A DNA stretch of 64,000 bases from Symbiodinium natans (taxonomy: Eukaryota > Sar > Dinophyceae > Suessiales > Symbiodiniaceae): assembly GCA_905221605.1 (NCBI GenBank), contig CAJNDS010002535.1, positions 964,001-1,028,000 of the forward strand, read 5' to 3'. Positions 28,779 through 36,328 of this stretch are shown in pieces. A model generated the notes under the pieces. The model had not been told where the DNA came from, ran no database searches, and saw nothing but the letters and a program-made list of their open reading frames with translations. How positions within the stretch are numbered: position 1 is the stretch's first letter; each line of letters opens with the position of its first letter. The translations under genes were made by a program, and so were the position numbers.

Positions 28779-28800
28779 TGGTAGCGGAGCTTCGTGCTCC
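28779..28800 (+). promoter_or_regulatory. Copia 3 primer binding site and overlapping hairpin
   Basis: TGGTAGCGGAGC (28779-28790). GGAGC (28786-28790) pairs with GCTCC (28796-28800) around TTCGT. The gag ATG follows 3 nt later at 28804. Confidence 0.7.
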
Positions 28801-28803
28801 AGC

Positions 28804-30011
28804 ATGGACACTGGTGAAGAACGTGTGCCTGGACGAGACCGTTCTCCTAGAGGCCGCAGTGCAAGCAGCCTGAGTTCCACAGGGCTTTCTGGTGCAAGGT
28901 CACCAAGTGCCCGTGGGAGAAGAGAACGTGGAAGGTCTTTGCCAGCGCGACCAGCTTCAGTTCCACGCGGAGTAGACCCAAGGCAGTGGACAGCTACGAC
29001 TGGAGCAGGCCATCAGCCACCAGTCGGGGCTGTACCTTCGTTTGGACCTCAGTTCTACCAGATGGGAACACCCCCTCAGACGGCACCACAAGAACCCCTT
29101 CAAGTTCCGAATACGCAGTTGCCCGTTGCACCTGGAGTAGCTCAACAGATGGAGTTCACGAGAGCAATGCTGCAAGCGCAGGACGAGCAGATCCGACAGC
29201 AGGCAGCTCAACTTCAACAGATGAGTGCCATGCTTACGCAAGCATTGCAGCTTGCAAGTGCGAATGCTGCAAATGCACAAAATGCAACAGCTACAACTTC
29301 ATCGTCGACGAGTCCTACCCCTGGAGGAAACCCCTCAGCATCATCTGCGAATGCATCGACCCCTGTGGATATGGAAGTAGACTCTGGTGTACGAAACAAG
29401 AGAGCAGAGGGTTACATTCCACAGTTGCCTCAGCTGAACTATGCGTCCATGACGAGCAGACATGCTGAAATCCGAGTTTGGACAGCCTACAGAGACGAAC
29501 TTACGAGTTGGCTTTGTTTGCTCGACGACCGCTACGCTACGGAATTGCAAGAAGCGATCAGTAGCAATGTGGAAGTCTTGCAAGTGAGGCTTGAAGCCGG
29601 GAAAGCAGCCCGGTCAACCAAACTTTGGTTTTTGCTTCGTCAGTCCATGAGCAAGTTCCAACGTGGGCAGGATTTGGTGCATCTCATCGAGGTAAAGCAG
29701 ATGGGAGCAAGTGCCGGATACGAACTCTGGCGTTCTTTGAACAATGAGTTGTCTGTTCGCTCCAGAGTGGAAGGACAAGCCCTTCGCGAGCAGGCTTTGG
29801 GCCTGGTGCCGCCAAAGCATCTCAAGCGACCACTTGATGTCGCTAGGTGGTACACCACCGAGCTTCTCAAGTTCGAGGCGCAGGTGAAGCATCGCTTCCC
29901 GGAGTTGCTTATCGGAGAACAAGAGGGAGTCCTGTGCCTGATGAAGCACTTGGATTCTGAGACCAAGAGATATCTGCTCCTCCATCACTCAACAAAGAGC
30001 ATGGGTGAGCT
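28804..30011 (+). CDS. gag: Copia 3 Gag, 5' part (interrupted)
   Basis: ATG at 28804. An Arg/Ser-rich start (GRDRSPRGRS) is followed by a Gln-rich coil (about residues 110-160), then a capsid-like domain with LPQLNYASM...VWTAYRDELTSWLCLLDD that aligns with copia 1 Gag. At SMGEL the alignment breaks off; the native frame reaches a stop at 30036 inside the inserted element, and resumes at 30945 with MTGLQFYDEQLRV, the counterpart of VESIRFYEEQTRL in copia 1. The 8-bp repeat GGTGAGCT marks both borders. Confidence 0.85.
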
Positions 30012-30212
30012 TAGTTATTTTCACGGTGCAAGTTAGGGTTTTGGTTTTGGGTGGAAGAAACATGAATTGTCTGGCTCTGCCAGAATGCAACATCCACAAG
30101 CATAAGTCGAAGAGTTTAAAGGACACGGTGGTGCTGGGCCCTCTTGTGCTTGCAGATCCAGACATGAGGAACAGCGCGTTACAACGGGGGCTTTCTTGCA
30201 GGTCCGATGAGG

Positions 30213-30235
30213 ATCCTAAACCCTAAACTCTAAAC
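30213..30235. repeat. Telomere-like CCCTAAA patch inside the intron-like element
   Basis: Three degenerate CCTAAA/CTCTAAA units. Confidence 0.6.
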
Positions 30236-30379
30236 CGCCGCTACTTGGCCAAATTTCTGTATTTTTTGTGCGATCTCTCGAAGACAAACGCTAAATCCTC
30301 GAAACACCAATTTTTTCCGATTTTCACGAAAATCTCTTGAGAATCAATTTTCTGCGAAATTTGCAAAAATCCGATTTCC

Positions 30380-30565
30380 GGGACCCCCGCGATTCCCCGC
30401 GATTCTCCGCGATTCTCCGCGAAATGCCCCGCGAACGCTTCTGAGTGGTTTTTGATCTACGCAGACAGGCCCGCGAAATGCCCGCGAACGCTTTTGAGTG
30501 GTTTTTCATCTACGCAGACCCGCCCGCGATTCCCCGCGATTCTCCGCGATTCTCCGCGATTTTCC
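30380..30565 (+). repeat. Duplicated block inside the intron-like element
   Basis: CCCCGCGATTCTCCGCGATT-type units occur at about 30394-30421 and 30534-30560, and a 40-bp unit ending in TTTTT(G/C)ATCTACGCAGAC occurs at about 30427-30466 and 30481-30519. CCGCGATT-type runs can form local hairpins with CGCGG-containing neighbours. Confidence 0.7.
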
Positions 30566-30936
30566 TGGGTTTCTTGTTTTTTGGGGCTTTGTGGAAATTG
30601 ACTGGGTCCCCAAAGTTTCCGAAAAAATGGCGTATTCCGGGCTGTTTTGGTGTTTTAGGCGCATTTCAGGATTTTTCCTGAAAATCGGAAATTTTGGTGT
30701 TTCTGAGGCTTCGCCGATAAATACGGATGTTTTTGTAGAGAGAGAGCAAATGTTCCACAAGGCCACCACCAAGCCCGACCGACTCTTGGCGCTTGGCCGA
30801 GACAGAGACTTTCTTTTGATGGGCTCACGCATTTTTGGCTGAATAACCTGGACGTTGTCCAGGTTGTTCGTCAGTGACCTTACGAGCGTTGCTGGGTTCT
30901 CGCAAAAATCACTAGGCCCCACCGCGAAATTAACAA

Positions 30937-31479
30937 GGTGAGCTGATGACTGGTTTGCAGTTTTACGACGAGCAGCTTCGTGTGATGGACTTCCAGAGAG
31001 AAGGAGCATCCGGGTATGCGAATGCTTTCAAGGGCGGTAAGGGCGAGAAGGGCGACAGAGACAAGGGCAACAAAGGCTCCAAGGGCAACAAGGGCAACAA
31101 AGGCGAGAAAGGAGAAAAGGGACTGAAGGGCGGCAAAGCGAAAGGAAAGGACAAGAAAGGTGAGCGAAGCGGAAAAGGGGACAAAGCTCGAAGCAAGAGC
31201 AGAGAGGCGAAGAAGACGGATGTCTGCCGGAACTGCGGGAAGACTGGACACTGGGCACGCGACTGCTGGGCACCTCCGAAGGACAAAGCCGCAGCGGCGA
31301 CGAGCCAGGCCGTTACGACGCAGCCAGAGGCACCATCATCTTCATCGTCTACTTCGGCGAAAGCAGCAGCACAGCCCACAACCAAGGGTAGTGGAAAAGC
31401 ACAGTCATCAATCAAGACGTTTCTGGAGGGATATCACTTCGGTATGATGCTCACGAGCGATCATCTGTCCTTCAGATGA
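30937..31479 (+). CDS. gag: Copia 3 Gag, 3' part with zinc knuckle
   Basis: After the insertion the frame continues with MTGLQFYDEQLRV, then a Lys/Gly-rich tract built of KGNKGSKGNKG-like repeats, then zinc knuckle CRNCGKTGHWARDC (about 31229-31270) and a Ser/Ala/Gln-rich linker. It stops with TGA at 31477-31479, just before the protease, which lies in the +1 frame, as in copia 1 but at a different place. The element therefore needs one more frame change, programmed or mutational, to make Pol. Confidence 0.8.
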   Translation, partial: GELMTGLQFYDEQLRVMDFQREGASGYANAFKGGKGEKGDRDKGNKGSKGNKGNKGEKGEKGLKGGKAKGKDKKGERSGKGDKARSKSREAKKTDVCRNCGKTGHWARDCWAPPKDKAAAATSQAVTTQPEAPSSSSSTSAKAAAQPTTKGSGKAQSSIKTFLEGYHFGMMLTSDHLSFR

Positions 31480-31483
31480 TCGC

Positions 31484-34400
31484 GTTTACTGGTTGATTGA
31501 CTCTGGTAGTTCGTTCCACATCATCACGAGAGAGACGCTTGAGAGTGATCATGTGAAGGTCCTTGCATGGCTTGAAGGACGCCCGAAGTCGTATGCGGAG
31601 ACTGCGACAGGAGATTCCGTTGAGATTGGCGGATCGACACATGTTTTGGTGGAAGTTTGCTTTGAAACCACCACATCAGCATCACTGAAGAGCAGTTCTG
31701 AGCATGAGGGTGACGCTGTGTACATGTGTAGGGCTAGGTTTGAAGCCGTCATTTCCGATCAGATCAAGCACAATTTGCTGAACATCAACTTGCTTTGTCA
31801 GAATGGAGGTTGGGAGCCAGCAATGTGCGACCAGCAGGGCGTAATTACCGTCCGAAAGCACGGCGTAACGCTGAGACCAACCATGTTTGCTTCAGTTAGT
31901 TGGCTTGCGTCAGTTCGGAATGACCATCCTTTAGCGCTGAAACCGCAGGATTTGATCGCCAAAACGGAACAGTTTCGTCGAAGTCGGTCTCGCAAGCCGT
32001 CTTCGAGTCGTGATTTTCATCGTTCGGCTTCGAATCGAGGTCATCGCAGCTCTGCGAGAGTGTGTATTGAGCCCGAAAACCCCGAATTGCTGGATGTTTC
32101 ATGTCTTGATGAGGTAGTTGATTGCGAGTTTCAGACGAGCCACGAACATGTTGACCTGGACCAAGGCGAAGCTAAGGACAGACTAAGGACAGTCGGTGAC
32201 GTTTCCGGCTCTGCGAGGGATCAACTTCAATTTTTCAGTTATGTGGATACGCCAGTTGTTCGTGAGCTTGATAGGGATGAACGCTTGATTTTTAGTGAAG
32301 ACAACAGCGTTATCTCACACAAGCAACAGGACAACAGCACCACACCAGCAGTCGAGCGGCTTGTATTTGAAAATGACAGCAGCGTTATCTCACACAAGCA
32401 ACAGGACAACAGCACCACACCAGCAGTTGAGCGTCTTGTGCATGAGCATGGTAGGGAAACAGTTGTCTGTCGTGCTTGCTTGGAGGATTTCCCTGATGAG
32501 GTTGAGACTGGCAGCTTGGATTGCTCAAAGAGGCGAAGTTTTCCTAGAGCAGGACAGATAGGAGACCGCCGCTATGGATCCGAGTGCCACGATGCAACGG
32601 AGCATTCAAGAGTTGGAAGGCATGCGCCAGGGGGCGAGACGCAGGAGATTGATACTGTTGGAGGCCAACGCCGCGCAGCACGGCATAGAGCTTCCACAGA
32701 ATCTCCGAGAGGAGCTCCAGGCAACGTATGCCGAGGCGGAGTCCACTGGAGGGGACGAGATGGATCTGGATTTGGATTCGGCAAGGGTGGACCCTTCGAC
32801 CTCATCTCCTTCGATAGAGTACATCATGGAAGAGACGGAAGCGGCGGAGGCACCGTCGTCCCACACTGGGGTGAGGGAATTCCAAACGGATCCTTCGATG
32901 TCAGAGGCTCCAGCCAAGGAACCCGCTATGGTGCTGATGAAGCCGACGCCGAAGATCAAATCCAAGGAAAAAGCCAAGGCCATGAGACCGGTGCGGAATT
33001 TGCTGCCGGACCATGTGGATCAATCGACCATGGGAGTCGATCCTCGGGAGCCATCCGGCCCCACGCCGGCATCGTCAGCGCCAACACGGAGAGGAAAACG
33101 GCGCTGGGCGTCGACAGGCTGGATGACGTGGATTGCTCGTCGATTTGGAGGAGCTTGGACGGCACAAGCTTCGGGAGCCAGCGACTCACCGGATACGCCG
33201 GTGACGCTGTTTTGCCTCCTGTGCCAGAAGTATGTCACCGAAGCTCATTTGATGAGCGAGCCACACGAAGCCAACATGCAGGGCTTCACGCAGACCATCT
33301 CCAAGGAGGGCCTCCACGTGACGCAGAACCCGGTGGATTGGGCCACATGGGAGCAAGCTCTTGCCGAACCAGAGCAGCTGGAACTTGGAGTGACAGAGGG
33401 CAAGGCTCGCTCAGTGGTTGCGCTGGGACCGAGCGAGTTTCCTCAGCCGAACCCGAAGGAAACAACCGCGGCAGCACCGGCGAGCCCAGGGCCAGGACCA
33501 TCGACAATGGTGGTGGAGATAGACGAGTCCGACGAGGATTGGGGAGAATGGAGGCCAACCACAGGGGTTCCAGCTCCAACGACCCCAGCACATCCGGAGC
33601 ATCCCCCTATCTCCATGACGCAGCCGCCGGGGGAACCGGTCAGCCCGACAGCAGTGTACACGGAGCACCGCCGGGGCCCCGAGCCCAGGCATGCGAAGAG
33701 CACTCTCCGAGTGACACCTCCCTGGCGGGAATCACTTTCCAACCTGGGCTATCATGGTCCGTATCTGCAGCTGCATCTGAGCACACCAGGCCACACCTCA
33801 GAAGGACTGCAAGCCCTCGGACCTTTGAGGGAGAGCTTCCTGCGGATGCAGGTGAAGGACCATGCCCAACTGCCGGTCAGCTTGACACCCCCGAAAGCCA
33901 CCAGCGACCTCTCCAGCACGGTGATGAGGATGGCAGAAACGATGGAAACAGGAGAAGCGGGGACATTGGTACCGGCAGGAAGGCCATTCAGCCCAATGAG
34001 CCTTCGCGCTCAGCTCGAGGCAGGGGTCCTCACGGGCCAACAATACGAGGACCGGCGCCGAGCAAGGTCGCAGGACATACAGGCTGCGAGGTCGGTCGCG
34101 CCAAGGCTGGCGCTCCCGATACCTCCGCCTCCTCCAGTTCCGCGGCCCGAACGCACGCCCGAAACCCCAATTCCGTGGAGTGGCGCACCGTCGCCTGCAT
34201 TCATGGAGCTCATCAGGCGCCGCCGAGATCGCCAAGAGCGCGATCGTTCTCGCTCCCCGTCTCCCTGAAAGGGAGTACGGAGAAGATCAATCCAATCCTT
34301 GCAGCTTTGTCCCAAGACGAGAGAAAAGAGCCCGATACGCGACAGCCACAACAGCAGTTTGAGTTAGTCACTGAAGAAGGAATTATTGGGGACAATGTGC

Positions 34401-36328
34401 GTAGTAAACAGGCAGAGCTTCAGCACCACATGCAGGGACACGTACCATACATGTCTGACTGTGAGTTTTGCCAGCGCACTAGAGGGACCACTCCAGCCCG
34501 AAAGCGTAGCGACCTGAACCCGAGAGAGTTTCAGCTGGACCAGTGCTTCTTTCGCAAGCTTGCATTCATCGTACTGGTTCATACCATGAGCTTTGCGATT
34601 GCAGTTTGCTTTAGACCTGAGGGAGAGAGCGCAGCAACAACAGCAGAGCATTTGCATCCCTGGGTCAGGCACTTTGGTGTGAAACAACCGCATTTCATGT
34701 CTGATGCAGAGGGACTCACGAAGAACATCGCAGCGAGGCTCGCTGATCTTTGTGAGGGTACTGAGGACAGCTTTGCACCCGAAAGGCATGCACCAGCAGC
34801 AGAACGAGCCATTAGGACCCTGAAAGGAATCGTAGCAACACATGAGCTTGAGTTGCGTGAACATGGCGTTGTTTTGGATGCTGAGTGTGCGGATGTTTTC
34901 GACCTTTTGTTTCAATACGCAGCACACACGCACAACAGGTTTTCAGTTTCTGTAGGGTCGACCATGACACCCATGCAGAAGATCCGCGGAGATCGCGTGC
35001 GACCGCAAGTCACGTATCCGTTCGGTGCGGTAGCATACGCTAAGATAACGCGGGCTAGAAGACCTGACGCGGATGCCAAGTATGCTCGAGGGATCTACTT
35101 GGGACCAGTGCTTGGGAGCACAGGTCATGCCATGGAAATCCGCTTGGATAGTGGGGAGACGAAACGGGTGATCGCGCCCGGACTCAAATTGCTCTACCCG
35201 TTGCGTTTCGACGCAAATCTTCTGCCCGGTGCAAAGGCCCTAGATGGCTTCGTGCCCCCGCCTGAAGCACCGAAGACCAAAGAGCTGTTTCTCCCATATG
35301 TTCCAGGTGGAGGTCCTCCCATAGACTGGGTGAGACAACATGGTGTTACACCCAAGTGCCCCGGATGCCAGGAAGGCGTCAGCTCGAGCAGGCATTCCCA
35401 AAAGTGTGTGAAGAGATACCAAAAATGGTTGCGTGATTCCATCGATGATGCTCTGGAGGCATTAGATGAGGGACCGAAGGTCGACCGAAGACCTGAGGAG
35501 CTAATTGGAGAAGACCCATACGATGATGACGAGCAAATGAAGCCGAACAAGCGAACACGCTTTGGAGGAGAGGAGGTCCGAGCGTTTGATCCTGAGCAAG
35601 CAGGAGTCGGAGACCTAGAGATCCCGGAGATATCAGTGCCGGATGCTGACTGGAATGTGTCCGAGTACCAGCCGTCCGAGGCTGAGGATGACGATATGGG
35701 AGAAGCTCCAGAGATGGGAGACGCTCCAGAGCATCCCCAGACATTCCATGAGGGGGTCCCAGTCCGATACCTGGAGGAATTGCTCGAGAACGCCCACTAC
35801 ACACCACAACCACTCTCTTGTTGTGACCACTACGACGTCGAAGCAGCATGTCACCTACTTGTTGGTCGGTCGAGCGTGGAGAAGTTCCCGTATGTTTACT
35901 TGAACACAACAACACAACGACAGCACCACAAGCAACAGCAGTCGGTCGAGCGTGAAGCAGTTGAGTTGTTGAATCTCCAGGACCACCCTTGTGTATGTTC
36001 TTCAGTTAAAGAGAAAAAGGAAGATGAGTCCGCAGGGACGTACATGAGAATCCAAGACAGGACTCTCTGGGTGAATCGACCTAGAGCCAGCTACGATGAC
36101 CTGGAAGGTTTTCAGCTGGATCCTGAAGAGACATGGCAAGGAATCAAGAAAGAGGTGAATGCGCTCGATAGTCTGAAAGTTGGTTATGCAAGATCAAAGA
36201 GCGAGATAGATGAGTACCGCAAAGCCAACCCAAACTGTCGGACGGTCAAGTCCCGATGGGTCCTCACTCAGAAGGCCCCAGGACTAGTCCGAGCAAGGAT
36301 AGTCGCTAAGGAGTTTGCTCATGGCTGA
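31484..36328 (+). CDS. pol: Copia 3 Pol, protease and integrase part, ending at an in-frame TGA
   Basis: Begins with VYWLIDSGSSFHIITRE (aspartic protease). A 26-residue direct repeat follows (NSVISHKQQDNSTTPAVERL, twice, 32295-32450). The region 32574-34268 overlaps a second ORF in the +1 frame. Integrase: HHMQGH...CEFC (about 34425), D in QLDQCF, D in MSDAEG, E in APAAERAIRTLK. A zinc-like CPGC...RHSQKC motif lies at about 35355-35405. The RT start RTVKSRWVLTQKAP...RARIVAKEFAHG ends in TGA (36326-36328); the next codons in the same frame, PSALDLGLSSNTASVEAL, continue the RT domain, so a single stop breaks pol. Confidence 0.85.
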   Translation, partial: VYWLIDSGSSFHIITRETLESDHVKVLAWLEGRPKSYAETATGDSVEIGGSTHVLVEVCFETTTSASLKSSSEHEGDAVYMCRARFEAVISDQIKHNLLNINLLCQNGGWEPAMCDQQGVITVRKHGVTLRPTMFASVSWLASVRNDHPLALKPQDLIAKTEQFRRSRSRKPSSSRDFHRSASNRGHRSSARVCIEPENPELLDVSCLDEVVDCEFQTSHEHVDLDQGEAKDRLRTVGDVSGSARDQLQFFSYVDTPVVRELDRDERLIFSEDNSVISHKQQDNSTTPAVERLVFENDSSVISHKQQDNSTTPAVERLVHEHGRETVVCRACLEDFPDEVETGSLDCSKRRSFPRAGQIGDRRYGSECHDATEHSRVGRHAPGGETQEIDTVGGQRRAARHRASTESPRGAPGNVCRGGVHWRGRDGSGFGFGKGGPFDLISFDRVHHGRDGSGGGTVVPHWGEGIPNGSFDVRGSSQGTRYGADEADAEDQIQGKSQGHETGAEFAAGPCGSIDHGSRSSGAIRPHAGIVSANTERKTALGVDRLDDVDCSSIWRSLDGTSFGSQRLTGYAGDAVLPPVPEVCHRSSFDERATRSQHAGLHADHLQGGPPRDAEPGGLGHMGASSCRTRAAGTWSDRGQGSLSGCAGTERVSSAEPEGNNRGSTGEPRARTIDNGGGDRRVRRGLGRMEANHRGSSSNDPSTSGASPYLHDAAAGGTGQPDSSVHGAPPGPRAQACEEHSPSDTSLAGITFQPGLSWSVSAAASEHTRPHLRRTASPRTFEGELPADAGEGPCPTAGQLDTPESHQRPLQHGDEDGRNDGNRRSGDIGTGRKAIQPNEPSRSARGRGPHGPTIRGPAPSKVAGHTGCEVGRAKAGAPDTSASSSSAARTHARNPNSVEWRTVACIHGAHQAPPRSPRARSFSLPVSLKGSTEKINPILAALSQDERKEPDTRQPQQQFELVTEEGIIGDNVRSKQAELQHHMQGHVPYMSDCEFCQRTRGTTPARKRSDLNPREFQLDQCFFRKLAFIVLVHTMSFAIAVCFRPEGESAATTAEHLHPWVRHFGVKQPHFMSDAEGLTKNIAARLADLCEGTEDSFAPERHAPAAERAIRTLKGIVATHELELREHGVVLDAECADVFDLLFQYAAHTHNRFSVSVGSTMTPMQKIRGDRVRPQVTYPFGAVAYAKITRARRPDADAKYARGIYLGPVLGSTGHAMEIRLDSGETKRVIAPGLKLLYPLRFDANLLPGAKALDGFVPPPEAPKTKELFLPYVPGGGPPIDWVRQHGVTPKCPGCQEGVSSSRHSQKCVKRYQKWLRDSIDDALEALDEGPKVDRRPEELIGEDPYDDDEQMKPNKRTRFGGEEVRAFDPEQAGVGDLEIPEISVPDADWNVSEYQPSEAEDDDMGEAPEMGDAPEHPQTFHEGVPVRYLEELLENAHYTPQPLSCCDHYDVEAACHLLVGRSSVEKFPYVYLNTTTQRQHHKQQQSVEREAVELLNLQDHPCVCSSVKEKKEDESAGTYMRIQDRTLWVNRPRASYDDLEGFQLDPEETWQGIKKEVNALDSLKVGYARSKSEIDEYRKANPNCRTVKSRWVLTQKAPGLVRARIVAKEFAHG
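32295..32450 (+). repeat. 78-bp tandem duplication in copia 3 pol
   Basis: Two near-identical 78-bp copies preserve frame and encode NSVISHKQQDNSTTPAVERL twice. Confidence 0.85.
32574..34268 (+). CDS. Overlapping ORF inside copia 3 pol (+1 frame), unknown
   Basis: The ATG at 32574 opens 564 codons in the +1 frame relative to pol, while pol stays open. The translation looks protein-like: an Arg/Gln-rich helix (MQRSIQELEGMRQGARRRR), acidic segments, a C2H2-like segment CLLCQKYVTEAHLMSEPHEAN (C-x2-C...H...H, about 33217-33275), then Pro/Ser-rich sequence ending in RRRDRQERDRSRSPSP, an SR-type tail that suggests RNA or splicing association. The pol-frame reading here is Gly/Arg/Ser-rich and looks like the shadow. 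It occupies the same position and frame as the copia 1 ORF at 9576-10970, with no clear sequence identity between the two. Confidence 0.6.
   Translation: MDPSATMQRSIQELEGMRQGARRRRLILLEANAAQHGIELPQNLREELQATYAEAESTGGDEMDLDLDSARVDPSTSSPSIEYIMEETEAAEAPSSHTGVREFQTDPSMSEAPAKEPAMVLMKPTPKIKSKEKAKAMRPVRNLLPDHVDQSTMGVDPREPSGPTPASSAPTRRGKRRWASTGWMTWIARRFGGAWTAQASGASDSPDTPVTLFCLLCQKYVTEAHLMSEPHEANMQGFTQTISKEGLHVTQNPVDWATWEQALAEPEQLELGVTEGKARSVVALGPSEFPQPNPKETTAAAPASPGPGPSTMVVEIDESDEDWGEWRPTTGVPAPTTPAHPEHPPISMTQPPGEPVSPTAVYTEHRRGPEPRHAKSTLRVTPPWRESLSNLGYHGPYLQLHLSTPGHTSEGLQALGPLRESFLRMQVKDHAQLPVSLTPPKATSDLSSTVMRMAETMETGEAGTLVPAGRPFSPMSLRAQLEAGVLTGQQYEDRRRARSQDIQAARSVAPRLALPIPPPPPVPRPERTPETPIPWSGAPSPAFMELIRRRRDRQERDRSRSPSP

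Larger units (their letters stand above)
30004..30944 (+). mobile_element. Intron-like TIR element inserted in copia 3 gag
   Basis: The insert 30012-30936 is flanked by an 8-bp direct repeat GGTGAGCT (30004-30011, 30937-30944). Its first 17 bp (TAGTTATTTTCACGGTG) match the reverse complement of its last 17 bp (TTGTTAATTTCGCGGTG) at 14 positions, so it has short terminal inverted repeats. No transposase ORF. Because the duplication begins G|GT and the right copy is preceded by CAA, a GT...AG intron 30005-30937 (933 bp) would restore exactly the uninterrupted gag frame. Inside are a telomere-like patch (30213-30235) and duplicated CCGCGATTCTCCGCGATT blocks. It resembles the introners reported in dinoflagellates. 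Confidence 0.75.
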
